The translations under genes were made by a program, and so were the position numbers. This document shows positions 11,458-22,680 of a stretch of 64,000 nucleotides of DNA, piece by piece; position 1 is the first letter of the stretch, and each line of letters starts with the position of its first letter. The DNA lies in assembly GCA_021186555.1 (NCBI GenBank), contig JAJKFL010000006.1:38003478-38067477 (forward strand), read 5' to 3'. The notes beneath the pieces are model-generated. The model was not told where the DNA came from, made no database searches, and saw only the letters and a list, made by a program, of their open reading frames with translations. This DNA comes from Reticulitermes speratus. Its lineage: Eukaryota > Arthropoda > Insecta > Blattodea > Rhinotermitidae.

Positions 11458-12359
11458 ATGTCTTTCGAACCTGCCAGTTCAAATTCCCGAGGTGCCGAAT
11501 CCCCTGGGGAATACATTAGTGTAGGTGAAGCATTGAAATTGGTGCCCCCCTTTAAAGGGAATAAGAATGAAGTTTTACTTTTGTTGGGAACGTAGACACT
11601 GCGTTCGCAGTAATAAACCCAAGTCAGGAAGACATTTTGTATAAGTTTGTTCTAACCCGGATAAGTGGAGAACCTCGGACCGCGATTATTCACAGAAACT
11701 TTAATAACTGGGAGGAGCTAAAAGAGTTCTTGAAGAATTCGTATACTGAGAAAAGAACGCTTGATTATCATGCTAGTCAGCTTTTTAAGGCTAAGCAGGG
11801 AAAGGAGGAAAGAATAACTGACTGGATTCAGAGGATCCAGACACTAGGATCGCAGTTTCGCGAGTCTGCCTTACTAAATTGTAGTGAAGGGGCGCGCGAA
11901 GGGATATTAGATCTAGCAGACAGACTGCGTAACATTTGCTTTGTACAGGGTTTAACGTCAGACCGCATCCAGACGATCGTGAGAAGCAGAAATTTCCAGA
12001 ACTTTGACGAAATAGCGGAAACAGCCTTAGTAGAGGAGAGTGCGATAGCATCCAGGCAAGAGCGGTATAAGGTCGATGGGAGTAACGTCCATAAGTGTAG
12101 CTTTTGTGGTAAAGCAGGTCACTCGTCTAATAAGTGTTACTCGCGAGACAAACGGGAAGCACGAGTGAATCCGGTGGTAACCAACCCCTCGGACAATACC
12201 AGCAACAGCATTTGCTTTAGGTGTGGTGAGAAAGGCCACTTCGCTAGAAACTGTCGCAAACCGCCCAGGAGAAGGGAGAATACCGGGCAAGGAAAGCCGC
12301 CGGGAAACGAGGTAAGACGGTTGGAGGGCAGCCGCCCGACCGTCTCCTCCACTCAGTAG
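11458..12359 (+). CDS. gag: Gag polyprotein, one frameshift
   Basis: Structural capsid/nucleocapsid protein of the LTR element. ATG at 11458 opens about 43 codons ending in LVPPFKGNKNEV and then a stop (TAG at 11593-11595). A single missing base near 11589 explains it: the -1 frame continues directly as VDTAFAVINPSQED and runs open from there to 12359. The central capsid-like part includes ISGEPRTAIIHRNFNNW. Two CCHC zinc knuckles follow, CSFCGKAGHSSNKC and CFRCGEKGHFARNC, which bind the genomic RNA. The C-tail is basic. pol begins in the -1 frame and is already open before the gag stop, which fits programmed -1 frameshifting. The internal break may be a real mutation or a homopolymer error (TTGGGAA). 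Confidence 0.88.
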
Positions 12360-12400
12360 GCTGCAGCAGTAGGGGAAGATGTGAATATGTCCAGCTAGAA

Positions 12401-15400
12401 TTGGATGTGGCTAGCAGAGATAAACTGTACCTACTAGTTGATAGCGGAGCTGATATTAGTTTGCTAAAAAGTCGCAACTTGCGCGGAGAAGTGGAATTCG
12501 AGCCCGAAGATAGGGTGCGACTGAAGAGTATAGAGGGTTCAGTGATTGAAACTCACGGAAGCATAGAGGCCAGAATCCGTGAAGGTACCATAGAAATCCC
12601 ATTCCACTTTCAATTAGTCAGTAAACAGGTTGACCTCAAGGGAGATGGGATATTGGGAAGAGATTTTCTTAAGCAAATGCAAGCCCAGATATGCTATAAG
12701 AATCGAACCTTGACATTTCATCACGCGGGGAATATGGTAACCAAACCTTTGAGACCCGACTGGCGCGAGGAAGAATTGAACGAATCAGAGGTCGGAATTG
12801 GTAGAATAAAATTACCACCTCGAACAGAGATAGTTGTCAAATTACCAGCCGAAGCAGAATCGGTAATGACTGAGGGATTGGTGGAAAAAAGGGAGCTAGC
12901 ACCAGGGGTGTACTTGGCGGGATCCCTAGTCAGAATCGTGGATGGAAGTGTTATTACTAGTATCCTAAATACCACGGAAATCGAGGTGGATATACCTAAA
13001 CCCGTCATAAGGATTACGGAGACAGAGAGAGAGGAACCCTTAGAAATAAATACCGTAAGTCCCGTAGAAAGAGACCCTAGCAGGGACGAAAGGGTCATGG
13101 AAAAACTGAGAACGGAGCACTTAAATCAGGAAGAGCGCGAATCGCTCCGGGCAATTTGTTTCGATTACCAGGACGTGTTCTTTTTGCAGGGGGACCGACT
13201 GAGTAGCACGACGGCCGCTAAACACACTATCCGTTTAGAGCCAGGGACCGTACCCATAAATACCCGGCCTTATCGACTGCCGGAGAGTCAAAAACACGAT
13301 ATAGAGAGCCAGGTTACCAAATTGCTAGAGGAAGGGATAATTGAGGAAAGTAACTCTCCTTGGAACAGCCCCATCCTGGTAGTCCCAAAGAAAGTAGGGG
13401 TCGACGGTAAACAAAAATGGCGTCTTGTGGTTGATTTTAGGAGACTGAATGAAAGAACTGTGGGAGACGCACACCCCTTACCCGATATTACGGAAATATT
13501 AGATCAACTTGGCCAGTCCAAATATTTCACATGCTTGGATATGGTCATGGGGTATCACCAGATTGAACTGGAAGAGGAAGCTAAACCTTTGTCAGCTTTT
13601 AGCACCAAGCAAGGGCATTGGCATTATAGGAGATTGCCTTTCGGACTAAAGACAGCGCCAGCCACATTTCAAAAAATGATGAACACGGTTCTCAGTGGTT
13701 TAAATGGGACACGCTGTTTTGTGTACCTTGATGACATTGTCATCTACGCTAACTCTTTAGCAGATCACAATATCAAATTGCGGGAGGTGCTGGATCGGTT
13801 GAGAACTCACAGGTTAAAATTACAACCTGAAAAATGTGAATTTCTTCGGAAGGAAGTAAATTACTTGGGCCACCAAATAACCGAATTAGGAGTGAAGCCG
13901 GACCCCCAAAAGGTAGCTGCTATTGAGAAATTCCCGACACCCACTACGGCAAAGCAACTAAAAACTTTTTGTGGGATGGTCAGTTACTATAGGCGATTTA
14001 TTCCAAATTGTAGCCGGATAGCATCCCCCCTTCATAAGTTGCTTAAGAAAGATGCCAAATTTGAATGGACTGAGGCTCAAGAGCATGCTTTTCGACATCT
14101 TAAAAATAAATTGGTTAGTCAACCCATTTTGCAATACCCAGATTTTTCTAGAGAATTTACCCTCTCTACCGACGCAAGTAACGCGGGACTGGGAGCTGTA
14201 TTATCACAGGGCCCCATTGGTAAAGATTTACCTATAGCCTATGCTAGTAGGAGTCTCAATAAAGCCGAGGTTCATTATACCACTAGCGAAAAGGAGCTCC
14301 TTGCTATCGTGTGGGCTACCAAATACTTCCGACCGTACCTGTATGGTAGGCACTTTAGGGTTGTGACCGACCATAAGCCCCTCACATGGGTGATGAATGT
14401 AAAAGATCCGGGATCTAGATTGCTTAGGTGGAGGATTCAGTTAGCAGAGTTTGACTATGAAATACTTTATAAAAAGGGATCACAAAACACTAATGCAGAT
14501 GCCCTGAGTAGAATGGGCGTGATTAGTCAGGAAAGCGAGGGCGAGCCTGGGTTTGATGAGGAGACCAAGAAACAAATTTTGTATGAGTTTCACGATGCAC
14601 CATTTGGTGGACACAGAGGCATGAACAAAACATACAAGGCCATTAAATCCCAGTACACCTGGCCTAACATGAGGCGAGAAATAGAGAACTATGTGAAGCA
14701 ATGTGAAAGTTGTCAGATGAATAAGACCTTGAAACCTAAACGAAAAGCTCCAATGGAAATTACGTCCACCTCGGAGCACCCTTTTGAAAAATGTTTTCTG
14801 GATATTGTGGGTCCCCTACCCGTCACCCAAGCGGGTAGTAAGTACATACTCACCTTTCAGGACGACTTGAGTAAATATGTCATAGCAACCCCCATTAGCG
14901 ATCAAAACGCGGAGACCGTGGCTAGAACGTTTGTGCTACATGTAATATTGAAATACGGCACACCCAGAATAGTGCAAACTGACCAGGGCACTAACTTTGT
15001 CAGTGAAGTATTTAAGGCCACTTGTAAGCTGCTTCGGATTAAGAAAATCCAATCTACGGCTTTTCACCCAGAGTCCCAGGGAGGCCTTGAACGAAGCCAC
15101 CGCGTATTAGCTGAATACCTGCGACACTATGTAAAAGAGGATCAGACCAATTGGGACGAGTGGGTGCCCTTTGCCACTTATGTATACAACACTACGGAGC
15201 ATTCCGCCACGGGGTACACACCTTTCGAGCTGTTATTTGGACACCCCTCCTCTCTACCCTCTTCTCTGAAAAGCCCCCCCAGTCCCCAGTACAATTATGA
15301 CGACTACGTATCTGAGTTACGAGACCGGTTGCAATCGGCGCATCAGGCAGCGAGAAGTAACCTAATAACTCACAAGGATCGAAGCAAGGACTACTACGAT

Positions 15401-15604
15401 AGAAACACCGAGGAGATGAAAATCGAAATAGGGGATAAAGTCTTGCTTTATGATGAGACAGTCAGAAGGGGTAGATCCCGAAAACTAAGCGCACAATGGA
15501 TAGGTCCCTACGAGGTAGTAGGAGTTGACAAGGTGAATGTCACTATTAGGAAGGGACGTAAACTACTAAAAGTGCACAAGAACAGGCTAAAGCATTTTTA
15601 CTAG
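12401..15604 (+). CDS. pol: Pol polyprotein (PR-RT-RH-IN), intact
   Basis: An open frame of about 1067 codons that copies and integrates the element. Aspartic protease comes first (LLVDSGADISLL, Asp at 12440). Reverse transcriptase has LVVDFRRLNERT, the FGLKTAPATFQ motif and the YLDD active site (Asp codons 13730-13735). RNase H has STDASNAGLGAVLSQG and the TDHKPLTW motif. Integrase has the HHCC zinc finger (HRGMNK ... CESCQMNK) and the D-D-E residues at 14801 (LDIVGP), 14981 (QTDQG) and 15089 (GGLERS). It ends in a GPYEVV-type C-terminal domain without a chromodomain. The frame is open upstream of 12401 and overlaps the gag end, so the true product is probably a gag-pol fusion made by -1 frameshifting. 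No disabling change was seen. Confidence 0.94.
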   Translation: MDVASRDKLYLLVDSGADISLLKSRNLRGEVEFEPEDRVRLKSIEGSVIETHGSIEARIREGTIEIPFHFQLVSKQVDLKGDGILGRDFLKQMQAQICYKNRTLTFHHAGNMVTKPLRPDWREEELNESEVGIGRIKLPPRTEIVVKLPAEAESVMTEGLVEKRELAPGVYLAGSLVRIVDGSVITSILNTTEIEVDIPKPVIRITETEREEPLEINTVSPVERDPSRDERVMEKLRTEHLNQEERESLRAICFDYQDVFFLQGDRLSSTTAAKHTIRLEPGTVPINTRPYRLPESQKHDIESQVTKLLEEGIIEESNSPWNSPILVVPKKVGVDGKQKWRLVVDFRRLNERTVGDAHPLPDITEILDQLGQSKYFTCLDMVMGYHQIELEEEAKPLSAFSTKQGHWHYRRLPFGLKTAPATFQKMMNTVLSGLNGTRCFVYLDDIVIYANSLADHNIKLREVLDRLRTHRLKLQPEKCEFLRKEVNYLGHQITELGVKPDPQKVAAIEKFPTPTTAKQLKTFCGMVSYYRRFIPNCSRIASPLHKLLKKDAKFEWTEAQEHAFRHLKNKLVSQPILQYPDFSREFTLSTDASNAGLGAVLSQGPIGKDLPIAYASRSLNKAEVHYTTSEKELLAIVWATKYFRPYLYGRHFRVVTDHKPLTWVMNVKDPGSRLLRWRIQLAEFDYEILYKKGSQNTNADALSRMGVISQESEGEPGFDEETKKQILYEFHDAPFGGHRGMNKTYKAIKSQYTWPNMRREIENYVKQCESCQMNKTLKPKRKAPMEITSTSEHPFEKCFLDIVGPLPVTQAGSKYILTFQDDLSKYVIATPISDQNAETVARTFVLHVILKYGTPRIVQTDQGTNFVSEVFKATCKLLRIKKIQSTAFHPESQGGLERSHRVLAEYLRHYVKEDQTNWDEWVPFATYVYNTTEHSATGYTPFELLFGHPSSLPSSLKSPPSPQYNYDDYVSELRDRLQSAHQAARSNLITHKDRSKDYYDRNTEEMKIEIGDKVLLYDETVRRGRSRKLSAQWIGPYEVVGVDKVNVTIRKGRKLLKVHKNRLKHFY

Positions 15605-15627
15605 ACGCAGGGAACTACCGCGGAAAC

Positions 15628-16633
15628 ATGAGTTCGTTTTGTGACATGGTATCGACTACTGTCCTCTGGATGCCTTGGACATTACTAGAGACGGCCGTAG
15701 CTTCGTACACCCCTGAAGCAGGTTATAGCTTGGAACGTTACGATGACTCACCGGGTCTCTACTTTGAAGGCTTAGGACAGGCCAAGTTTTGATACAGTAT
15801 GGAAGGCAAATGTTTACGTCCAGTTGAAACCAATGAGGCAAACGACTGAGACTGAACAATATGCTGATTGTATTAACAAGTTATGCACTAGCTTAGATTT
15901 CAAAGGTTGGACTCTTTGCAGTCACCTCGATGATCTTACCTTCAGCAAATTGCAGCAGGCAAAAGAATACCGGCCAGTTAGCAACTGATATCATTGGTCG
16001 AGATAACAGTAGAGATAGAGTATTCTGAAAGGAACTTTGAATGTGTGATTTTGTTTTTAAAGCAGCAATTGACGGTGGTGAAATCATCGTTAGGTGTTCT
16101 CAACGAGACCTTGTCTCATATGGTTTATAATGAAGATATATTTAGAGAAGGGTGGACGAAACTTCAGCATTATGTATACTCTGTTGTTTCGCAAGCTCAT
16201 AATGTTACTAATTTTTTTGATTTAAAAATTACAGTGGAGAGTTATGTTGCCAGGGTCCTTGATGCCCTAACTGTGTTACGAAGGAATTTTGGTATTTTAG
16301 TTAACAGCATTGTTGACGCACGAAAGGGATTCTGCACCCACTAGTGGTACCCCTAGCCTGATTGTAAACACCTTCCTACAAAATAGTATTTTCTAAGTGC
16401 TACTTCATTTTCCTTCTCCGTTGAGTAAAGATTTTGCCCACTTATTGTACCAAGTGTGTGATGTTGATATCTATGTACATAATACAGTGCTGGGATATGT
16501 GATTTCACCCCCATCAATGAGTAAAGATAATTTTGACGTTCTAAAAGTGATATCGATACCCATTGCAGTGGAACAAAGGAACTTTGTGCACATAGATGTG
16601 GACAAAACAGTGTTGTATTTTGATAAAGCTTGA
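15628..16633 (+). pseudogene. env: env-like region, broken
   Basis: Third coding region, between pol and the 3' LTR, as in errantiviruses, whose envelope relates to the baculovirus F fusion protein. An ATG at 15628 opens a frame with a hydrophobic leader-like start that stops at 15790-15792. Related coding sequence then continues in other frames: roughly 15789-15986, 15994-16344 and 16397-16633. The order (leader, cysteine-containing ectodomain, central heptad-like stretch, later ectodomain) fits a fusion-type glycoprotein, but I did not see a clean terminal membrane anchor. At least three frame breaks mean no functional protein can be made from this copy. Assignment rests on position and general resemblance, not on a search. 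Confidence 0.65.
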
Positions 16634-17226
16634 CCGTATTATTTTATGTTGGACTTTAGAGAATTGGAACAATGTAGCTAGAAGAGGAGGTTATTTACTA
16701 AACTAAATAACTTTCCCATATGGATGTTGCGAAGAGCTAGGGATAACATTTAATATCAGTTATCCATCCCTAAACATTCCCTATAAAAGGGCTATTTTCT
16801 ATTTTGATGATTTTAAATATACCAGAAAAAAGATATTAGATTTAGAAAAACATTACGGAACATGAATGGAAAAAAATTATTACTTGGTTAGTTATAGTTT
16901 ATATGCTATTTCTGTGTATGCTTTTTGAGTATTTTTGTGATTTATATTACATATAACTTGTATGTGTGTATTTGACCAATCATAAGAGGTCTCTCGTCTA
17001 CAAGCTCTGACCCCAGCAGGGGCGCATGGTTTTGGAAACATTGTTAGTATTCACATATGAACTAGTAATGAGAGCTTGGCAATAAGCCCGAGGGTATACG
17101 CTTGAAACACCCACCCCTGTCACCCTCTGATCCACCTAGGAGGTCGCTCTGACCCTGGGTAGCTAAATCTTTTTTTTAGCACTCATAAGACCAGCCCATT
17201 TTAGGTGTAAAATGGACTTTCTTGTA
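16634..17226 (+). other. 3' untranslated region of LTR element
   Basis: Non-coding, AT-rich stretch between the env-like remnant and the polypurine tract. No further gene recognised. Confidence 0.6.
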
Positions 17227-17236
17227 CGGGGGGAGG
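17227..17236 (+). other. Polypurine tract
   Basis: A purine run (GGGGGGAGG) ends directly before the 3' LTR. This is the expected plus-strand primer site for reverse transcription. Confidence 0.75.
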
Positions 17237-17797
17237 TGTTGCATATATCTGTTATATTACGGATGTTTCTTACATTATATATATATATATATTATAGTAA
17301 CTAAGGCAACGACATTGCATTGATGCAGTACCTTCTGTACTTTGTCCGTATCATCGGACCTTATCACTTGCTAATTAGTACTTTCTCATCATACGCCTCT
17401 TTGCATTCGCTTTGCCCAATGTTTGTAACTGCTTATCTGTTATTCTTCCTGGAATTATGGAGCCCATCGTGTGACTCCTTGCAGACGCACAGTCACATGT
17501 GGAGGAGTAACGAATACTCCTACGCACAGACCACACACAAGCCTGTCTGATAAAACGTCTGACGCCTGAAAGGGCGGATTCCCGATCCTACCGTTGATCC
17601 AGACAGTCTGTATAAGTTGCTGCGAGGCCTTCCCGGCCTGTTTTCTGTAAATACGGCCTATTGTAATTAAAGTGCCTGGAACCTGGTACAACGAGTTTGT
17701 TTCAAGCATCCCTCACAACCTATACGAACCCTATTCCGGTGGAGCAACATCCACGATACGCCTCACCGGCCTTCTCCGAAATTTCGGGGATACAACA
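17237..17797 (+). repeat. 3' LTR
   Basis: 561 bp, the same sequence as the 5' LTR apart from one substitution and one extra TA unit. It is followed by the AATG duplication. Confidence 0.95.
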
Positions 17798-18255
17798 AAT
17801 GATTAGTGTTATATGCATACATTCTTATACAAACATGATACTGTATGGTTTCATATTTTCCGCTCTTGCCACAGTTGCTAGTTTCCTAGAAACCAATAAA
17901 TCTCTCATGCACTTTTGTTGACTGGAAATGCAAATTGACTGCCTATTTTTGTAAAGACACGATCGGAAAATAACTTACGTACTCCGTTATGTAATACATA
18001 AAATTATCAGTGACATTCACTGAAGCTTAGCTAAGAAATATGCACAATGAAATACGTGAATTGGTGGATGATTTCCTTATCGAATTCCAGCAAAACCTGC
18101 AGAATTGTTATGGGCTTCTTGGAGGAGTCCATTTATTGCCTTACGCAAAGTAGTGTAAATATGCCTGAAAATCAGAATTGCCTGATAGCTCTTAGTAAAC
18201 TCTCCCATGTAAGATTTCAACTGAGTCTGTGAAGTGTGGCGGAGGATATATGGGA
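17798..18255. other. Intergenic, nothing recognised
   Basis: Flank of the LTR element. No coding or repeat signal supported. Confidence 0.5.
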
Positions 18256-18735
18256 AGGTCCATTTATGTCCTTATGTAATCGTCCAGACAGGCTCTGGGG
18301 CCCACCCAGCCTCCTATCCAGTGGGTACCGGGGTACATTCAAAAGGTAAAGTTATCCCATTACGGGCCCCGACAGGCCCTTGGGGCTTTAGGAGGTTGAG
18401 GTTCCCAGAGCTTCTAGACAATCGGCACATGAAGGTGGTAAGGTTGTCAGTCCTACGCACCAGCCACTTTTACCCTCAGGAGATATCATTTCTGTTAGAG
18501 GCTGAGTCGACCCCAGGGCCATAGTCCGGCCGGAAGGATTAAGTCAATGAAAAAATCCCAATGACCCCATCGGCTTGTAGCGCAGTGCCTCAACAAACTG
18601 AACCACCGCGACCGGGTAACGCGGCCAGCACGTGAATTTGACTACTCACCTCCGTCTAGTGCCGAGGTTAAGAATGAGTGGAGCCATACCTCTCCTCCCC
18701 ATATATACCTTCATGGCGTGGACAGTCTTAGTTAC
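18256..18735 (+). repeat. SINE family A, copy 2, split by a nested SINE
   Basis: The left part (18256-18335) has the CCAGACAGGCTCTGGGGCCC and GGTACCGGGG blocks. The right part (18619-18735) has ACCTCCGTCTAGTGCCGAGG and ends in TTCATGGCGTGGA. Together they rebuild the same body as copies 1, 3 and 4. The intervening 18336-18618 belongs to a different SINE on the opposite strand. The tRNA head of this copy is missing or too diverged to read. Confidence 0.75.
18336..18618 (-). repeat. SINE family B, copy 1, nested
   Basis: Read on the - strand it starts with a tRNA-like head (CGCGGTGGTTCAGTTTGTTG) and then shares ordered blocks with 44490-44800: TTTTTCATTGACTTAATCC, GACTCAGCCTCTAACAGAAA, GACAACCTTACCACCTTCAT, CAACCTCCTAAAGCC and a CTTTACCTTTT end. 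It sits inside a family-A SINE and so inserted later than it. Confidence 0.75.
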
Positions 18736-19265
18736 ACGTTCATAAAGAAGGCACGTCAATACATGCCTATGTCGTCATCATAATCAGCAGCAGAAACAGG
18801 ATATAAGACAGGATATACGAAGTACAAGCCATCCAGGATTTTTCCTTTTTTATGGGTGTTGATCTCTCCATTGTGGCCAAAACTAAAGAAACTGCAGATA
18901 CATTAAAAATAGAATCACATCTCGTCGAGGAATAAGGGGGGGGGGGGGGCGGTGGAGAAAGAAAACTATTCGAGTATGGAAGAGCTAATACATCAGTAAA
19001 GGTGCCGAAGAAAATTTTTGGAATCAAATGTTTATTAAAAATAGTCGATACCGCAACTATCTTTCAAAGGACCTTCTAAATGTGTGAGGCAAGTGGTGAA
19101 ATATTCGGGTCTTTACATAATATGAACAAATTAAATATAATGGACGATACTGATATTTTATAAAGGTGTAAATATATGCGTCTGGCTTTAGAAGAAGAAT
19201 TAAACGGAACTGTTAAAAGTTTTATTAGACCAACATATGCATTATATTCTTATAAACAAGTCAAT

Positions 19266-19312
19266 CACCCTTACATATGTTTCGGCTTATAACAGGCCAT
19301 CTTCAGGGGGTC
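19266..19312 (-). ncRNA. Hammerhead-like motif, solitary
   Basis: On the - strand: CTGAAGA core, an extra T, stem II GGC/GCC around a loop, GAAAC, a minimal stem III ending G-T-A, then AGGG opposing CCCC for stem I. It has the same architecture as the motifs at 38422, 39745, 45318, 60963 and 61227, but the base pair next to the cleavage position is a mismatch. Penelope-like elements are known to carry hammerhead variants with short stem III. Confidence 0.4.
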
Positions 19313-22300
19313 AAAATTTTTTAAACAGACTTTACATCTGTTGTTCAATTTTAAAAAAGTACATCCACTAAAGGTAAAATTACATCCACATAAAGGTAAA
19401 ATGTATCTTAGTTCCCAATGGATTTGGGTATTGTTTCTTTCAGCTGTAAAATCCTAGGGAATGTGTTTACATAAAAGGTTAAAATTACATATTTGCTGTT
19501 ATATATAAATTATAAATTAGTGGCAGTCCGGTCTTGTATGCTGTTATCACAAGGATGTTGTAGTTTTCCTGTGTTATGTTGTACGAGTTGTGCGTTGTCT
19601 ACTGCACCGGTTGGTTGCGTTGTGACAACGATCAGTCATGAGCGCTTTTCTTGTTATCACTGTTTTCAATCGCAAACGTAAAACCTAAACTCTAATGATT
19701 TAATCTGTGAATTTTCTTTCAAAAGAGCTAGAAAATTTCTACAAAATCATATTTAAACGCGTATTCTAAAACTTCTCGTTTTTGCAATATTTTGTGATGT
19801 ACTAAAGTACTACTTTTATATCTGATGTAAATAAATTTTACGTATTCTCTTTTTTCTTCTTTGTGGTTGTGTTTGCGTCCCGGCCCCAAATAATGTTTTG
19901 CACCAGGCCCCGCAAATGTCCACGCCTGCTGAGTGGAACTATACCTCCACCTCCCTTACATGCGTTCATGGGGAGCACAGGGACAAATTTACTGCTAATA
20001 TTTGCCGAACCTTTGAGAATATAACCAATACTTTTACCGAAACGTCAATTTTATCAAGTGGAAGACAAGTCGCTAATAGGCTGTATGGGGTCTGCAGGCG
20101 ATAATTTGCACGTATGGAGCAGAATCTGCAATGATACACTGATAATGTAGAAGACTTCCCCCCTTCACATTTTCCATAAAAGCAATATACAGCAGTGAAA
20201 TATTTGTAAGAGGTAAAGCATTTATTACCTAAACCAGTAATTTATATAATCACAATAACTCAACAGCTTAATTTTTTTTGCATTTATTATAACTATTATG
20301 TAATTAATTTGTGTTTTTTTGCGTTGTTAAATATATTGTTGTATTCACACGAAGACTTTAAACGAGGGGGCAGGGTGAAACATTTTACAGTTATCGCCTA
20401 TCTTGTTGTCAGTGAAATACACCCATCCTAAATGAAACAGCGTATGCATAGCCCTTGTTTTACACCACACTTCTTGTATACCTTCTTGCTTTAACATCCC
20501 CTGTCCATATGCACCACTTTTTAATTTCTGCCCTCGTTTTTGGTTTAACGCCCTTTGGCTGGCTGTGTTCTATTGCGCTAACCCTTACCTATTCCATTAT
20601 TTCTTAAGCAAATATTGTTTTTGATTTATGCCCACTTTTTCAGGAACACACTATGGCATAAAACAAGGGCTTGGTGTATAATGAAATAGCAATCACAAAA
20701 TTACTGAATATTCAATTTTCATTCTACACCCATTTCAAAGACTTTTATAGCAGATCATCACTTATTTTGACCAATAAGGATGTAAACTTCAGAGTGTAGA
20801 TTTGTTCAGGTAACAGAAAGGTATTGTAAGGAATAATGCAACTGGTTTTTCATATAAAGGTTGGTATATAAGTCAGTCTATATACTTCAAATATAAAACC
20901 AAACTTCTGTCATATTCTGTGTTCAAAATTGCAGATGCTTTGTAAACCTAAATTACCTTGAATAATTGCCGTTCTATAGACTGGGCCCTGAGATAAAAAA
21001 TTATTTGTGGGTGTTGTACTCTGCATTGTAGTAAGAACTGCTTGTTGAAGACTTCATTACCTCAGAAGTAATTTTATTCAAAAGAATATTTTGCAGAGAA
21101 AACTTTGTAGTCAACAATGCTCATAATATTCCATTGGACTGCTTTTGAGAAGCACTGCCCATTGAACTAAATTTAACATGCCACATACAATTGATAGTCT
21201 TGTTGAAACATGTAACTTCATGTATAAAAATCTTCAGAATATTTTCAGTAATAATATAATAACTTTCTGTTATACTTTTATTCTCTTGCTCCAGTTCAAT
21301 GTTTCAAATTGTTTTACATGTATATCATAAAACTAATAACAGAATTAAAAAAATTACAATCCTATTTATCAAAGACTACACCATTTGGCACACACATTAT
21401 ATACATATAGAGCACACAGTTTTTGATCTTTCATGATCTTTGCATCTGTATAAAATGACTTTCTGAAGGAAGAGAGTGATTAACATTATACTCAACTTAT
21501 CTATTTATGTGCAATTTTAAAGGCTACTTGAGTAACATTTAAGGACTCTCAACCAGCGCCGGTTCTCAAAACACTTATCTGTAAACTGTTGTTCCCAACC
21601 TTAGCACTCAGCAGTGTTTGTGTTTTATATTTTCTGCTCAAAGAGTTTACCAAGTGCCTTATGCTTTGGTGAATCATATGGTGTATGGGGATAGTCTTCT
21701 TTTCACATCTTTGCTTCAATTCCAGACTTATACAAATTAACATACCTTTTATTTTTTCAAAATAATTTACTGTAATGTGAGGCTATATTGAATCAGACTA
21801 GGGTCAGGAGAATTTCAAAGCAGGAGGAATTTGATTTGGCTTCAACTGTTGAAAATGTGTCATCTTCTGTGGTGTCACAAAGAAATCAGAGAAGTATATT
21901 ATAGTTTTTAAAATGATGTAAGTTACATATGGAGGAAAGTGCAGTAATTTCAAGAACACACTGTTAGTGCAGGAAACTCGTTAGTCCTTCTCAAATTTCT
22001 TCTTACAATGGAATCCAAGTTTCATGTGGTAATGAGGAATGTGGTCCATCCACAAGTTCTTTCAAGTGATGTGATATTCAGCCAGTCTTAGATCCATGTG
22101 TGGGCAACATTTAATATAAAAGATTCAAGGCGTAGTTTTCATTGGATATACCTTCATTTATAAGGCTCACGCTGTAATGTGCTTCTGAATATCCTGAGAG
22201 TAGAAGCTACTCAGACTTAAGGTTTATGAATGCTCAGGAACTTTGGTAAAAATGTACTCATCCATAAACCATATACTATATGTGCCAGGCCAGCCTCAGA

Positions 22301-22589
22301 CGTGCCTCGGTCAGACAATTCCTGTTACAAAGTTGCGAGCTAATCGTTGGATAGCTTCCTGTGTAATGGGACACTTAGAGTAGATGATACTGCAGTCTTT
22401 ATCTCTTCTGCCATTATGAATAGCCTCTTGAAATGCAGTTCCTTGAACTAGTCTTAATAATAGTGTGTTGCTGAAACATTTTACACAACAAATCCCTTTA
22501 AAAATTTTTTAACTATATTACAAGTGTCATTTACTGTAGAAACATAACTGTAATATTAATATAATTGGAGCATTTGTCCATATATATTT

Positions 22590-22680
22590 GTCTTTGAATT
22601 TGAATTTATTTGCATTTTATGAATGCAAAACAGGTTCATACCTTGGATAATGAACAAGTTAAGAAAATATTACATACATA
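22590..22680 (-). repeat. Possible LINE 3' tail
   Basis: Read on the - strand: GGTATGAACCTG, then GCATTCATAAAATGC and an AAATAAATTCAAATTC simple tail. It resembles LINE 3' ends; no coding part is attached. Confidence 0.3.

Larger units (their letters stand above)
10451..17797 (+). mobile_element. Gypsy-type (errantivirus-like) LTR retrotransposon
   Basis: Complete 7.3-kb element: 5' LTR 10451-11009, primer site 11011, leader repeats, gag, pol (protease, reverse transcriptase, RNase H, integrase in gypsy order), an env-like remnant, polypurine tract and 3' LTR 17237-17797. The LTRs begin TGTTG and end CAACA. A 4-bp target duplication AATG lies on both sides (10447-10450 and 17798-17801). By eye the LTRs differ by one substitution (C/T near 10680 and 17466) and by one TA unit in the microsatellite, so insertion looks recent. 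pol is open throughout, gag carries one apparent frameshift, and env is broken in several places. The env position and character place it nearest insect errantiviruses; a phylogeny would be needed for a firm clade. Confidence 0.93.

Noticed and set aside
12721-13098. 125-codon - strand frame in pol
   Set aside because: Shadow of the intact pol frame.
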